Notes: a model not told the origin generated them from the sequence alone. DNA of 64,000 bases from Paracoccaceae bacterium (GCA_024742695.1 JANSXY010000020.1:1-64000), one strand, 5' to 3'; counted from the first letter of the stretch, positions 7,975-18,211 are shown. A program made the numbers and translations.

Positions 7975-9618
7975 ATGTCTGACTTCATGCTCACCGGACG
8001 GTCCCTGCACCCGCAGGCCAAGGCGACCGCAGAGGATTTCCGCACCGGCCGGCTCAGCCGCCGCGAGTTCTTCGCGACGATGGCGGCATTCGGCGTCAGC
8101 GCAGCGGGGGCCTATGCCCTGGGCGGCATCCGGCCGGCAGCCGCGCAGGATGCGACGCCCGTCAAGGGCGGCACGCTTCGCGTTGCGATGCTGGTCAAGG
8201 CCTTCCGCGACCCGCGCATCTTCGAATGGACGGAGCCGGCGAATATCGCCGCCTGCTGCAACGATTACCTGGTCCGCTGGGACAACGACTTCAGCTTTGC
8301 GCCGCAGTTGCTCGAGAGCTGGGAAGCCAGCGACGACGCGATGACCTACACGTTCAACGTCCGCAAGGGGGTGAAGTGGTCGAACGGCGATGACTTCACG
8401 GCCGACGACGTGATCTTCAACCTGACCCGCTGGGCGGATTCCTCGGTCGAGGGCAATTCCTTCGTCGCGCGGCTGGCCGCGCTGATGGACGCGGATGGAA
8501 AGACGCTTCTGCCGAACGCGATCGAAAGGGTCGACGACCACACGGTCCGCCTGAACCTGCGCCAGCCCGACATCGCGCTGATCGCGAACCTTTCCGACTA
8601 CCCCGCCCTGATCATGCATCGCAGCTATGATGGCAGCGACGATCCCATGCAGGCCCTCGCCATCGGCACGGGTCCGTTCGAGCTTGTGTCCTTCGAGACC
8701 GGCATGCGCGCCGAGGTCCGGCGCCGGGCGCAACCGTGGTGGGGCGGCGACGTTCATCTCGACGGTGTCGTCTGGACGGATTACGGCACTGACTCGACCG
8801 CCATGGTTTCGGCCTTCGCGGCGGGCGAGATCGACGCAAACTACCAGACCACCCCCGATTTCCTTCCGCTCGTGGAAGCCGCCGGCATCACGACCGAAGG
8901 CGCGGCGACGGCGCAGACGCTGGTGCTCCGTCTGAACCAGGGCGTCGCGCCCTATGACGACGTCCGGGTGCGGCGCGCGATGCAGCTGGCCGTCGACAAC
9001 CAGAAGGTTCTGGAGCTTGGCTACGGCAACGCGGGAACCGTGGCGGCGAACCACCACGTCGGTCCGATGCACGAGGACTATGCCGACATCGGACCGGCCG
9101 TCACCGACGGCCAAGAGGCTGCCGCGCTGATGGAGGCGGCCGGGCAGGCCGATCACGAATTCGACCTGATCAGCCAGGAGGAGGAGTGGCAGTCCAACTC
9201 CTGCGATGCCGTCGCGGACCAGATGCGGGCGGCCGGGCTGAAGGTCAAGCGGACGCGGATTCCCGGTGCGACCTTCTGGAACGACTGGGACAAGTATCCG
9301 TTCTCGGCGACCGAGTGGGCCGGGCGCCCGTTGGGCGTGCAGGTCTACATGCTGGCCTACAAGTCCACCGGCCCGTGGAGCGAAACGGCCTTCTCGAACG
9401 CCGAGTTCGATGCGCTCCTGGATGAGGCGACCGCGATCGCCGACGCGCGAAAACGTTCGGAGGTGATGGCCAGGCTGCAGCGGATCATGATCGACGAGGG
9501 CGTCATCCTGCAGCCCTACTGGCGGTCGGTTTACCGGTCGTTCTCGCCGCGGGTACGGGGACTGGGCGCGCATCAGGCCTTCCGGCAGTTCATGGACCGG
9601 GTATGGCTGACCACCTGA
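7975..9618 (+). CDS. ABC transporter substrate-binding protein, peptide/nickel family (Tat-exported)
   Basis: A 547-residue solute-binding protein of the SBP_bac_5 family, which captures oligopeptides, opines and similar compounds in the periplasm. The N-terminus has a twin-arginine signal ([14 protein letters not shown]) about 27 residues in, followed by a hydrophobic stretch and an Ala-x-Ala-type cleavage site near PAAAQ. The conserved family block around [19 protein letters not shown] is clear. The ATG follows a GGGAG ribosome site. No permease gene is adjacent; the likely partners are the ABC genes at 12815-16418. A second Tat-type binding protein at 19358 may share the same permease. Confidence 0.9.
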   Translation: MSDFMLTGRSLHPQAKATAEDFRTGRLSRREFFATMAAFGVSAAGAYALGGIRPAAAQDATPVKGGTLRVAMLVKAFRDPRIFEWTEPANIAACCNDYLVRWDNDFSFAPQLLESWEASDDAMTYTFNVRKGVKWSNGDDFTADDVIFNLTRWADSSVEGNSFVARLAALMDADGKTLLPNAIERVDDHTVRLNLRQPDIALIANLSDYPALIMHRSYDGSDDPMQALAIGTGPFELVSFETGMRAEVRRRAQPWWGGDVHLDGVVWTDYGTDSTAMVSAFAAGEIDANYQTTPDFLPLVEAAGITTEGAATAQTLVLRLNQGVAPYDDVRVRRAMQLAVDNQKVLELGYGNAGTVAANHHVGPMHEDYADIGPAVTDGQEAAALMEAAGQADHEFDLISQEEEWQSNSCDAVADQMRAAGLKVKRTRIPGATFWNDWDKYPFSATEWAGRPLGVQVYMLAYKSTGPWSETAFSNAEFDALLDEATAIADARKRSEVMARLQRIMIDEGVILQPYWRSVYRSFSPRVRGLGAHQAFRQFMDRVWLTT

Positions 9619-9817
9619 CCCATTGACCCGAAAAATCGTCCGTCATGCCTTGAGCGATCTCGTCGTTCGCACAAGCCCGGCGACGCGCCCGGACTGTCGG
9701 GCTGCCCGCGCGATCGGTCCGCGCCCGGCCCCGGGTTGGGCTGAGGGCAAGAATAACTCCGGTGAGGCTTCGTCGGTTCCGCGCTAGAAGGACCGTCGAA
9801 GAAGGACACTGCGAACC

Positions 9818-10582
9818 ATGAAGATTGACGGGCTTTCGGCGCTGGTGACGGGCGCCGCCTCGGGTCTTGGCCTGGCCGCGGCCCGCGCGCTGCGCGAGGC
9901 GGGTGCGCGGGTCGCGCTGCTCGATCTCGACGCGCAACGGGTTGCCGACGCCGCGAACGCGTTGGGCGGCCTTGGCATCGAATGCGACGTGACCGACAGC
10001 GGTGCCGTCGCGAGGGCCATCGAAACGGCCGAGGCGCGGCACGGTCCCGTGCGGATCAACGTGAACTGCGCGGGGATACCGGGCGGAATGCGCCTCGTCG
10101 GGCGGGACGGGCCGGTGGATACCGCGGCCTTCGCGCGGGTCATCGAAGTGAACCTGATCGGCACGGTCAGCGTCATGACGAAATGCGCCGCCCGGATGAT
10201 GCAGTTGCCGCCGCTCAATGACGACGGCGAACGCGGGATCATCGTCAACACCGGTTCGATCACGGCCTTCGAGGGGCAGATCGGGCAGGGGGCCTATGTC
10301 GCGTCGAAGGGCGCGGTGGCCAGCCTGACCCTGCAGGCGGCACGAGAGTTCATGCCCAGGGGAATCCGTGTGATGACGATTGCCCCGGGGCTCTTTCGAA
10401 CGCCGATCGCCGACCACATCCCCCAGGAGGTGATCGACGGCATGCTTGACGGCCGCATGTTTCCGAACCGGTTCGGCGAGCCATCGGAATTCGGCCGGCT
10501 TGCCGTGGATATCATCCGAAACCCGATGCTGAACGGCGAGGTCATACGTCTCGACGCCGGCGTTCGGCTTCAGGCGCGCTGA
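9818..10582 (+). CDS. Short-chain dehydrogenase/reductase (3-hydroxyacyl-CoA dehydrogenase type-2-like)
   Basis: A 254-residue classical SDR. It has the NAD-binding TGAASGLG motif at residues 10-17, the NCAG motif, and the catalytic Ser/Tyr/Lys set in NTGSITAFEGQIGQGAYVASK-type context (S about 146, Y about 159, K about 163). The segment with AFEGQIGQ and the PLND...G insertion resembles HSD10-type 3-hydroxyacyl-CoA dehydrogenases, which oxidise 3-hydroxyacyl-CoA in beta-oxidation-like routes. That would fit with the acyl-CoA ligase at 16613. It converges with the LysR gene downstream, and the two 3' ends overlap by 13 bp. Confidence 0.88.
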   Translation: MKIDGLSALVTGAASGLGLAAARALREAGARVALLDLDAQRVADAANALGGLGIECDVTDSGAVARAIETAEARHGPVRINVNCAGIPGGMRLVGRDGPVDTAAFARVIEVNLIGTVSVMTKCAARMMQLPPLNDDGERGIIVNTGSITAFEGQIGQGAYVASKGAVASLTLQAAREFMPRGIRVMTIAPGLFRTPIADHIPQEVIDGMLDGRMFPNRFGEPSEFGRLAVDIIRNPMLNGEVIRLDAGVRLQAR

Positions 10583-11499
10583 GCCTCGCGGTTTCTTCGG
10601 TTCTCGGGGTCGCTTTCGGCCGTCTCGATCAGCCAGTCGCGAAACTTGTGCGCGTCCGGATGCTCGAATCCGCCCTCGGGCGAAATCAGGAAGAACGCCT
10701 CTTGCAGGGGCGCCTCGATCTCGAACGGGCTGACCAGCCGGCCGCGTTCGATCTCGACACCCAGCATCGATGACCGGGCCAGCGCCACCCCGCCGCCCCG
10801 CGATGCGAATTCGAACGCGAGGAGCGAAGTGTCGAACTGGAGACCTTGCCCGGAATTGATCTCGGTGACATTTGCATACCGCAGCCAGTCGGCCCAGCCT
10901 TCCTCGTAGCCCAGAACGTGCAGAAGCCTTTGCCGGGCAAGATCGTCCGGCGTTCGCAGCGCGTTCTCGCCACCCAGAAGACACGGGGCGCAGACCGGCT
11001 TTATCACCTCCCAGGTCAGGCGATCCGTCTTGTACCCGCTCCACTTCCCGGTGCCGTACTGGATATCCAGGTCGAAACGCTCGTTGTCGAACTGTTCGCC
11101 CCAGACGCTCGAAACGAGGCGCACTTCGGTATCGGGATGGCGATCGAAGAAACCCGCCAGCCGTGGCGCGATCCAGTTGACGGAGTAGCCGACGGGCGCG
11201 CGGACGGTCAGAACCTCCGATTGCCGCAGGCCGAAGACCTCCTCGGTGCCGGCCGCGAGCCGTTCGAAACCATCCCTGATCTTCGGCAGGTAGGCGGCGC
11301 CGACCTTGGTCAGGACAAGGCTGCGGGGCTTGCGCTCGAACAGCGGCGCGCGGAGGTGGTGCTCCAGCAGCTTCACCTGCTTGCTGATCGCCGCCTGGGT
11401 CAGGTTCAGTTCCTGCGCCGCGTTGGTGAAACTCAGGTGGCGTGCCGACGCCTCGAAGGCCCGAAGCCAAGTCAGATGCGGAAGCTTTCGTGGTCCCAT
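10570..11499 (-). CDS. LysR-family transcriptional regulator (GcvA-like)
   Basis: A 309-residue regulator with the GcvA-type N-terminus LPHLTWLRAFEASARHLSF and recognition helix NLTQAAISKQVKLLEHH. I prefer the ATG at 11499, because homologues begin a few residues before the LPxL motif; the ATG at 11514 would add five residues and lie inside the putative operator. It is divergent from the serine hydrolase gene, and a TGCATAA...CAGTT site lies in the shared promoter region, so it probably autoregulates and controls nearby catabolic genes. A similar site precedes the second binding-protein gene at 19358. Confidence 0.9.
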   Translation of the reverse strand: MGPRKLPHLTWLRAFEASARHLSFTNAAQELNLTQAAISKQVKLLEHHLRAPLFERKPRSLVLTKVGAAYLPKIRDGFERLAAGTEEVFGLRQSEVLTVRAPVGYSVNWIAPRLAGFFDRHPDTEVRLVSSVWGEQFDNERFDLDIQYGTGKWSGYKTDRLTWEVIKPVCAPCLLGGENALRTPDDLARQRLLHVLGYEEGWADWLRYANVTEINSGQGLQFDTSLLAFEFASRGGGVALARSSMLGVEIERGRLVSPFEIEAPLQEAFFLISPEGGFEHPDAHKFRDWLIETAESDPENRRNREAQRA

Positions 11500-11509
11500 G
11501 GCCAACCCG

Positions 11510-11524
11510 TGCATAATCTCAGTT
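11510..11524. promoter_or_regulatory. Putative LysR operator, TGCATAATCTCAGTT
   Basis: This 15-base site lies between the divergent LysR (start 11499) and serine hydrolase genes. Thirteen of its 15 bases are identical to the site at 19239-19253 upstream of the second ABC binding-protein gene. Position and repetition suggest binding by the neighbouring LysR protein. This is inference from two sites only. Confidence 0.45.
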
Positions 11525-11606
11525 GGGTTCTAGGGCGCTTTTCGATTGCTTGAAAGCAGGGATTGATCGGCCCCAGAATGACCGGAGACAGGATGGGAGC
11601 GCTGCC

Positions 11607-12812
11607 TTGCACGCCGACGACATCACCGGTTTCGATCCGCGGGGCCTGGCCCGCGTCAAGACCTGGATGGACAACCATGTGCGCGACGGGCGGCTGGCCG
11701 GGCTTGCCGTTCAGATCGCCCGTCGCGGACAGGTCGTCTTTTCGGAACGGTCGGGGCAACGTGACGTGGCCGCGGGCCTGCCGGTCGCCCCCGATACGAT
11801 CTGGCGGATCTATTCGATGACGAAGCCGGTGACGTCCCTCGCGCTCTTGACGCTTTACGAGGAGGGCGCGTTCCAGCTTGATCAGCCGATCGCCGATTTC
11901 CTGCCGGGCTTCGCCAATCCGCGCGTCTGGAAAGGGGAAGGTCATCCCCTGGCCGCCACGGAACCGGCGCGCCGCGACATCACGATCCATGACCTGCTGA
12001 CCCACCAGGCCGGGATCGTCTACGGGGATCGCGGCGGAAACGCGCTCGAGCGGGCGGTTTCCGATGCCGGGCTGGATTTCGACGGCCGGTTCGCGACCAT
12101 GGCCGAGGCCGTCGACGCGCTTGCCAGCCTGCCGCTGGCCTTTCATCCCGGAAGCCGCTGGTTCTACGGCCTGTCGACGGACGTCATCGGGCGGCTAATC
12201 GAGGTTCTCAGCGGCCGCACCCTGGGCGCGTTCCTGAAGGATCGGATCTTCGATCCGCTTGGCATGACCGACACGGGCTTCGAGGTGCGTGCAGAGCAGG
12301 AACCGCGGCTCGCCGCACTCTACGATCACGCGGACCGCGGCTTCGTTCTCTCGGCCGATCAGGACAAGTGCCTCGCTCCCGTGACGCTGCAAAGTGGCGG
12401 CGGCGGCCTTGTTTCGACCATGGCGGATTACCAACGCTTCGCGACGATGCTGTTGCGGCGCGGTGCCCACGAGGGCGGCCATATCGTCGGGCGAAAGACC
12501 TTCGACCTGATGGTTTCGAACCAGATGGGGGGCGACCTGGCGCAAAGGGGACAGGCGCATTTCAGCGAGACAACGTTCGAGGGAATCGGTTTCGGCCTTG
12601 GCGTTTCGGTGATGCTGGACCCGGCGAAGGCCAGGATCGTCGGCTCGCCCGGTGAATTCGCCTGGGGCGGCATGGCCTCGACGGCGTTCTGGGTGGACCC
12701 GGTGGAAGAGATGACGGTGATCCTGATGACCCAGCTGATCCCGTCGAGCGCCTACACGCTGCGCCGGCAACTGCGGGTGCTGAGCTATGCGGCGCTGATC
12801 GGCGAATCCTGA
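11607..12812 (+). CDS. Serine hydrolase of the class C beta-lactamase / EstB family
   Basis: A roughly 400-residue penicillin-binding-protein-fold serine hydrolase. The nucleophile motif is YSMTK (S-x-x-K), the second motif Tyr lies in RWFYGLSTD, and the third is FAWGGMAS, which replaces the KTG/HTG box as in EstB-type esterases. Such proteins usually hydrolyse esters or small amides. The start is uncertain: TTG at 11607 has a GGGAG site seven bases before it, while an in-frame ATG at 11523 would add 28 residues and overlap the LysR operator. It ends two bases before the stop of the convergent ABC ATPase gene. No signal peptide is evident, so it is probably cytoplasmic and may act on an imported substrate. 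Confidence 0.88.
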   Translation: MHADDITGFDPRGLARVKTWMDNHVRDGRLAGLAVQIARRGQVVFSERSGQRDVAAGLPVAPDTIWRIYSMTKPVTSLALLTLYEEGAFQLDQPIADFLPGFANPRVWKGEGHPLAATEPARRDITIHDLLTHQAGIVYGDRGGNALERAVSDAGLDFDGRFATMAEAVDALASLPLAFHPGSRWFYGLSTDVIGRLIEVLSGRTLGAFLKDRIFDPLGMTDTGFEVRAEQEPRLAALYDHADRGFVLSADQDKCLAPVTLQSGGGGLVSTMADYQRFATMLLRRGAHEGGHIVGRKTFDLMVSNQMGGDLAQRGQAHFSETTFEGIGFGLGVSVMLDPAKARIVGSPGEFAWGGMASTAFWVDPVEEMTVILMTQLIPSSAYTLRRQLRVLSYAALIGES

Positions 12813-12814
12813 CC

Positions 12815-14602
12815 TCAGGACACCGGCAGTTCCGCCACCGGAAGGTGGCAGGCGATCTGCAAGTCTCCGGGCAAGTCCCGCACAGCCGGGGCGGTCGTGT
12901 CGCAGGTGCCGCTGATCGCCAGGGCGCACCGATTGGCGAACGGGCATCCCGTGCCGCCGATCACGACGCTTGCGGCACTGGCCGCCCTGGCCTCGCTGGT
13001 GTCGGCCACGCCGTCCAGCCAGCCCTGCCGCATCTCGGGGACAGAGGACAGGAGAAGCTTCGTGTACGGGTGGAACGGCGGGCTGAACACGGCCTTCGAC
13101 GGGCCCTTTTCCACAACGCGGCCCGCGTAGAGAACCACGACCTCGTCGGCGAAGGAGGCCACGGTCGACAGGTCGTGGCTGATGAACATGTAGGCGACGC
13201 CAAGCTTGTCCTTCAGCGATTTCAGCAGCTCGATCACCCCGGCGGCGACGACGGTGTCGAGCGCCGAGGTGACCTCGTCGCACAGGATGACCTTGGGGTC
13301 CGCCGCGAGCGCGCGGGCCAGGTTGACGCGCTGCTTCTGCCCGCCCGACAACTCGCCGGGAAACCGCGACGCGAACCCGCGCGGCAGATCGACGAGTTCC
13401 AGAAGCTCCGCCACCCTCTCGGCCCGTTCGCGCCCCTTGAGCCCCTGGTAGAAGTCGAGGGGCCGACCGAGGATATCGCCGATCCGCTGCCGCGGGTTGA
13501 GGGCGGTATCGGCCATCTGGAAGACGATCTGGCAGTCCTTCAGCGCGGCGCGGGGCCGGTCCCTGACGGCAGGCGCCGCCGGTTTGCCGTCGAGGATGAC
13601 CGTTCCCTCGCGCAGCGGGGTCAGGCCCGCGACGACCCGCGCCAGCGTGCTCTTGCCGCACCCGCTTTCGCCGATCACGCCGACGACCGAGGCGGCGGGC
13701 ACGTCGACCGACACGTCCGAAAGGATCGTCAACGCGCCGTATCCCGCCGTGACGTTGCGCACCGAGATCACCGGCGCCTGCGCGGCTGCCGGGTCGATAT
13801 GGTCGACCAGGTGCGGTGCCGGCCGGACAGCGGCCATCAGCGTGCGCGTGTAGTCGTGTCGCGGGGCGTGCAGGATTTGGTTCGTTGGCCCTTCCTCGAC
13901 CGTCTCGCCGTTCTTCAGAACGAGGATGCGATCGGCCACCTGCGCGACGACGGCGAGGTCGTGGGTGACATAGATCGCCGCCGTTCCCTGATCGCGGATG
14001 ATGTCCCTGAAGGCCTTCAGAACCTCGATCTGCGTGGTCACGTCCAGCGCCGTGGTGGGTTCGTCCAGGATCAGAAGGTCGGGTCCGCAGGACATCGCCA
14101 TCGCGGCCATCAGGCGCTGCAACTGCCCGCCCGACACCTGGTGGGGGAACTTCTCGCCAACCGTCTCCGGGCTTGGCAGGTCGAGCTTGCGGTAAAGCTC
14201 CACCGCCGCCGCGGTCAGGGTCGCGGCATCTCCGGCGCCGTGCCACAGCGGTGCCTCGATCACCTGCCGGCCGATGCGCAGGGCCGGGTTGAAGCTTGCC
14301 GCGGCGGATTGCGCGACATACGACACCTCGTCCCCGCGCAGGGCATGCCGATCATGCGGGGGCAGGGCCATGATATCGCGGCCGTTCAGCCAGACCTCGC
14401 CCCGGGAAATCCGGCAGCCCGGCCGGGCAAAGCCCATCGCCGCCAGCGAGATGGTGGATTTGCCCGATCCGCTTTCCCCGATCAGCGCCAGAACCTCGCC
14501 CTTGCGGACGTTGAGCGAAACGCCCTTCACGATCGGCACGTAGTCGCCGCCGGGCGGGCGCCCCTCGACGTGGAGGTTCTTGATGGTCAGGACGTCGGTC
14601 AT
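12815..14602 (-). CDS. ABC transporter, fused dual ATP-binding protein (DppD-DppF type)
   Basis: A 595-residue protein containing two complete peptide-transporter ATPase domains in one chain. Walker A motifs are GESGSGKST near residue 40 and GESGCGKST near residue 305; signature motifs VSGGQLQR and LSGGQKQR and two Walker B/H-loop sets follow. The C-terminus has the Cys-containing oligopeptide-transporter extension (GCPFANRCA). It energises uptake of peptides, opines or similar solutes. The ATG at 14602 overlaps the stop of the upstream permease gene (ATGA), so the three minus-strand genes form a coupled operon in the order permease, permease, ATPase. A larger upstream extension of the frame is a shadow of the permease gene. 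Confidence 0.93.
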   Translation of the reverse strand: MTDVLTIKNLHVEGRPPGGDYVPIVKGVSLNVRKGEVLALIGESGSGKSTISLAAMGFARPGCRISRGEVWLNGRDIMALPPHDRHALRGDEVSYVAQSAAASFNPALRIGRQVIEAPLWHGAGDAATLTAAAVELYRKLDLPSPETVGEKFPHQVSGGQLQRLMAAMAMSCGPDLLILDEPTTALDVTTQIEVLKAFRDIIRDQGTAAIYVTHDLAVVAQVADRILVLKNGETVEEGPTNQILHAPRHDYTRTLMAAVRPAPHLVDHIDPAAAQAPVISVRNVTAGYGALTILSDVSVDVPAASVVGVIGESGCGKSTLARVVAGLTPLREGTVILDGKPAAPAVRDRPRAALKDCQIVFQMADTALNPRQRIGDILGRPLDFYQGLKGRERAERVAELLELVDLPRGFASRFPGELSGGQKQRVNLARALAADPKVILCDEVTSALDTVVAAGVIELLKSLKDKLGVAYMFISHDLSTVASFADEVVVLYAGRVVEKGPSKAVFSPPFHPYTKLLLSSVPEMRQGWLDGVADTSEARAASAASVVIGGTGCPFANRCALAISGTCDTTAPAVRDLPGDLQIACHLPVAELPVS

Positions 14603-15474
14603 TGATCGATCTTCTCCAGAACGGTCTCGCCTTGCTGGCGCTGCTGGAACCAGTCCACCAGAAGGTTCATGCTGACGGTCAGGGAGGCGATGCAGGCCGC
14701 CGGGATCAGCGCGGCGGACGAGCCGAGGAACAGCCCGCCGACGTTTTCCTGAACCATCAGCCCCCAGTCCGCGGCCGGTTCCTGCACGCCAAGGCCGAGG
14801 AAGGACAGGCCCGACAGGAACAGGATCGAGAAGGTGAAGCGCAGCCCGAATTCCGCGATCAGCGGGGCCATGGAATTCGGCAGGATCTCGCGGGTCAGGA
14901 TCCACCATGTCCCTTCGCCGCGGGCGCGCGCCGCCTCGACGAAATCCATCACGCCGATGTCGTAGCCAAGCGCCCGCGACACCCGGAACACGCCCGTCGA
15001 CAGCACCAGCCCGACCGTCAGCACCAGGACGGTGATCGAGGTTCCGAAGGCCCCGATCACCACCAGCGCCAGCAGGGTCGACGGAAAGGCCATGAACGCC
15101 TCGACGATGCGGCTGATCACGACGTCGAACCAGCCCTTCAGGATCGCGGCGGCGAACCCCAGCGTGACGCCGAAGGCGAAGGAGATCAGGGTGGTGATCA
15201 GGGCGAGCAGCATGGTCGTCCGAACGCCGTAGATCAGGCGCGAGAAGACGTCGCGCCCCAGCTTGTCGGTGCCCAGAAGCCCGCCTTCCCCGATCGGCGC
15301 GAAGGTGGTGCCCGAGATGATCTCGGCCTCGCCATGCGGCGCGATCCACGGCCCGAACAGGGCAAGGACCAGCCAGAACAGCAGGATCGCGCCGGCCAGA
15401 CCTGCCGTCCACGTCAGGCGCAAACCGGCGAAGACCGACGCCCGCGGCGCGCCGTGATCCGATACGTCGCTCAT
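14599..15474 (-). CDS. ABC transporter permease (DppC/OppC type)
   Basis: A 291-residue inner-membrane permease of the dipeptide/oligopeptide class. It has a cytoplasmic N-terminus, a first transmembrane segment near residues 25-45, then GTDKLGRDVFSRLIYG, the hallmark entry to the core domain, followed by about five more membrane segments. The coupling (EAA) loop is seen at ARARGEGTWWILTREILPN. Both ends overlap neighbouring genes by four bases (ATGA), showing translational coupling with the other permease and the ATPase. Confidence 0.93.
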   Translation of the reverse strand: MSDVSDHGAPRASVFAGLRLTWTAGLAGAILLFWLVLALFGPWIAPHGEAEIISGTTFAPIGEGGLLGTDKLGRDVFSRLIYGVRTTMLLALITTLISFAFGVTLGFAAAILKGWFDVVISRIVEAFMAFPSTLLALVVIGAFGTSITVLVLTVGLVLSTGVFRVSRALGYDIGVMDFVEAARARGEGTWWILTREILPNSMAPLIAEFGLRFTFSILFLSGLSFLGLGVQEPAADWGLMVQENVGGLFLGSSAALIPAACIASLTVSMNLLVDWFQQRQQGETVLEKIDQ

Positions 15475-16418
15475 TTCGGGTACCTCAGACGCGGGTTGGC
15501 CATGATCGACAGCACATCGGCCAGAAGGTTGAGCAGGATGTAGACCGTTCCGAAGATCATCGCGCAGGCCTGGATCAGCGGGATGTCACGCAGGGTGACG
15601 GCATCCACCAGAAGCCGGGTCAGACCCGGAACCCCGAACACGGTTTCGACGATGATCACGCCCGACACCATGTAGCTGAGGTTCAGCGCGATCACGGTGA
15701 GGATCGGCGACAGCGCGTTCGGCAGGGCATGGCGGATGACGAGCCGCCGCTTCGGCAACCCCTTGAGCGCGGCCATCTCCATGTAGGGCGAGGTGAAGAT
15801 GTTGATCACCGAGGAGCGCGTCATCCGCATCATGTGCGCCAGAACGGCGAAGCTGAGGGTGGCGACGGGCAGGGCCAGCGCACGGAAATTCTGCCAGAAG
15901 TCGAAATACGGCCGCGTGTTGGCCGAGGCGGACAGCCATTTGAGTTCGACGGCGAAGACCTTCATCAGGATCAGGCCGATGAAGAATTCCGGCACCGCGA
16001 TCAGCGCCAGCGTGGTCATCGCCAGCGTCTTGTCGACCCGGCCGCCCGCGCGCATGGCCGACCACAATCCGAACGCCAGGGACAGCGGAACGGAAATCGC
16101 CGCCGCCAGCAGGGCGAGACGCAGGGTGTTCCACATGCGGCTTTCGATCATGTCCGCCACCGGACGGTCCGTGGCCAGCGACGTCCCGAGGTCGCCCCGC
16201 AGCAGTCCGCCAAGCCAGTCGAAGTACCGCTCGATCGCCGGGCGGTTCAGACCCATCTCCTCGCGCAGCGCCGCCAGCGCCTCCTCCGTCCGGCTCTGGC
16301 CCAGGATCGCCTCGGCCACGTCGCCGGGCAGGATCTCGGTCGCGCCGAAGACGATGATGGAGGCCAGCAGCAGGGTCAGAAGCCCCTGCGCGAGGCGCGT
16401 CAGGATGATCCGGTACAC
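15471..16418 (-). CDS. ABC transporter permease (DppB/OppB type)
   Basis: A 315-residue permease, first gene of the minus-strand ABC operon. The start is taken as GTG at 16418: it has a GGGAGG ribosome site and gives the standard N-terminus (YRIILTRLAQGLLTLLLAS) with a membrane helix. The in-frame upstream ATG would add an unlikely, Pro/Arg-rich leader. Typical features are the GDVAEAILG and LRGDLGTSL blocks and the EAA-loop region at MEMAALKGLPKRRLVIRHAL. The operon shares its promoter region (16419-16612) with the divergent acyl-CoA ligase gene; that gap contains a GTTATG half-site at 16507. Confidence 0.92.
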   Translation of the reverse strand: MYRIILTRLAQGLLTLLLASIIVFGATEILPGDVAEAILGQSRTEEALAALREEMGLNRPAIERYFDWLGGLLRGDLGTSLATDRPVADMIESRMWNTLRLALLAAAISVPLSLAFGLWSAMRAGGRVDKTLAMTTLALIAVPEFFIGLILMKVFAVELKWLSASANTRPYFDFWQNFRALALPVATLSFAVLAHMMRMTRSSVINIFTSPYMEMAALKGLPKRRLVIRHALPNALSPILTVIALNLSYMVSGVIIVETVFGVPGLTRLLVDAVTLRDIPLIQACAMIFGTVYILLNLLADVLSIMANPRLRYPK

Positions 16419-16612
16419 CTTGTCCCTCCCTTCAAGGCTGCCGGCATCTTCGGTGCAAGCCCGATGCCCGACAAGCAACGATAGCGATCCGTATGGGGTT
16501 GTTTTGGTTATGGCGGCGGCATGCGTCGGCCGCCGTTCGGGCAAAGCCGTGGTTTTTATTGTTTGCCTGCCGGGTCCGAAAGGCGGCAAACCGGTTGCAA
16601 CCGGAGATGCCG

Positions 16613-18211
16613 ATGACCGCTCATGCCTATCCCCTTCTGATCAAGCAGATCCTCGACGCGCCGCTTGCCCATGCGCCGGGGCAGCGGATCATCGACGCCG
16701 AGGGGATGCAGTATGACTATCGCACCTTCGCCGATCGGATCGGCCGTGCCGCCGGGGCGCTGCGCGCACTGGGGGCGGGGGAAGGCAGCGTCGTCGCGGT
16801 CCTGGACTGGGACAGCCACCGCTACCTCGAATGTTTCTTTGCCGTGCCGATGATCGGCGCCACGCTGCATACCGTGAACATCCGCCTGTCGCCCGAGCAG
16901 GTTCTCTACACGATCAACCATGCCGGCGACGACCTGATCCTGTGCCACGCCGATTTCCTGCCGATGCTGTCCGGGATCGCGGCGCGCATCGAGCGCCCCT
17001 GGCGATTGGTGATCCTGGGGGACGAGGCCGCGGTTCCCGATACCCTGCCGTCGGAGGGCGGCTACGAGGCGTTGCTGGCGCGGGCCGACCCGGTGCGGGA
17101 GTTTCCCGATCTCGACGAAAATACCCGCGCCACGCTGTTCTACACGACGGGAACGACCGGCGATCCCAAGGGGGTGACCTATTCGCACCGCCAGCTGGTT
17201 CTGCACACCCTGGGGGTGGCCGCCGGGCTTGGCCCGATCCCCGGCGGCGGCCTGAACCGCGGCGACGTCTACATGCCGATCACCCCGCTGTTCCATGTTC
17301 ACGGCTGGGGCATTCCCTACGTGGCCACGCTGATGGGGCTGAAGCAGGTTTATCCCGGGCGCTACGATCCGGCGCGGCTGCTGGGCCTGATCGCCGAACA
17401 TGACGTGACGTTCTCGCACTGCGTGCCGACGATCCTGTCGATGCTTCTCGACGCGCCCGAGGCCGAAGGGACGGAGCTGGGCCGCTGGAAGGTCGTGATC
17501 GGCGGGTCGGCCTTGCCGGAAGGGCTGGCCCGGCGGGCGCTGCAACGCGGGATCGACGTGCACGCCGCCTACGGCATGTCCGAAACCTGCCCGTTCCTGA
17601 CGGTTGCCGACATGATGGCAAGCCGCGATCCCGATGCCCCGGCGAACCTGCGGACGGCGACCGGCAAACCGGTGCCGATGGTCCGGATCCGGGTGGTCGA
17701 CGCCGAGATGAACGACGTGCCGCCCGGCGGGACGGCAACGGGCGAGATCGTGGCGCGCGCGCCGTGGCTGACGCAGGCCTATCTGCGCAACGAGGCCGGG
17801 ACGGACGATCTCTGGCGCGGGGGATGGCTGCACACCGGGGATGTCGGGTTCCTCGACGATCAGGGCACGCTTCGGATCACCGACCGGCTGAAGGATGTGA
17901 TCAAGTCGGGTGGCGAATGGGTGTCCTCGCTGGCGCTGGAAAGCCTGGCGAGCACCGTCGACGGCGTGTCCGAGGTGGCGGCGATCGGCATCGCCGATCC
18001 GACATGGGGCGAACGCCCGCTTCTGGTCGTGGTGGTCGGCGGCGACCCGGCCGGCATCCGCGATCGGCTGCACGCGGCCTTCGGCCAGGCCGTGGCTCGC
18101 GGCGCCCTGTCGAAATGGGCGGTGCCGGAGCGGATCGAGTTTCTCGACAGCCTTCCCAAGACCTCGGTCGGCAAGCTTGACAAGAAGGCGCTTCGGCGCC
18201 GTTTCGCCTGA
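16613..18211 (+). CDS. AMP-forming acyl-CoA ligase (ANL superfamily, DmdB / medium-chain type)
   Basis: A 532-residue adenylate-forming enzyme that activates a carboxylic acid with ATP and CoA. Core motifs are present: YTTGTTGDPKGVTYSHR (P-loop, A3), YGMSETCP (A5), HTGDVGFLDDQG (A7), the hinge ITDRLKDVIKSGGEW (A8), and the catalytic lysine in KTSVGKLDKKALR (A10). The pattern TTGTTGDPKGV...SHRQLVLHT resembles the methylmercaptopropionate-CoA ligases (DmdB) and medium-chain fatty-acid ligases. The start ATG at 16613 has a GGAG site; an upstream in-frame extension is not supported. It is divergent from the ABC permease operon. With the SDR at 9818 it suggests CoA-based breakdown of an acid product. 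Confidence 0.88.
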   Translation: MTAHAYPLLIKQILDAPLAHAPGQRIIDAEGMQYDYRTFADRIGRAAGALRALGAGEGSVVAVLDWDSHRYLECFFAVPMIGATLHTVNIRLSPEQVLYTINHAGDDLILCHADFLPMLSGIAARIERPWRLVILGDEAAVPDTLPSEGGYEALLARADPVREFPDLDENTRATLFYTTGTTGDPKGVTYSHRQLVLHTLGVAAGLGPIPGGGLNRGDVYMPITPLFHVHGWGIPYVATLMGLKQVYPGRYDPARLLGLIAEHDVTFSHCVPTILSMLLDAPEAEGTELGRWKVVIGGSALPEGLARRALQRGIDVHAAYGMSETCPFLTVADMMASRDPDAPANLRTATGKPVPMVRIRVVDAEMNDVPPGGTATGEIVARAPWLTQAYLRNEAGTDDLWRGGWLHTGDVGFLDDQGTLRITDRLKDVIKSGGEWVSSLALESLASTVDGVSEVAAIGIADPTWGERPLLVVVVGGDPAGIRDRLHAAFGQAVARGALSKWAVPERIEFLDSLPKTSVGKLDKKALRRRFA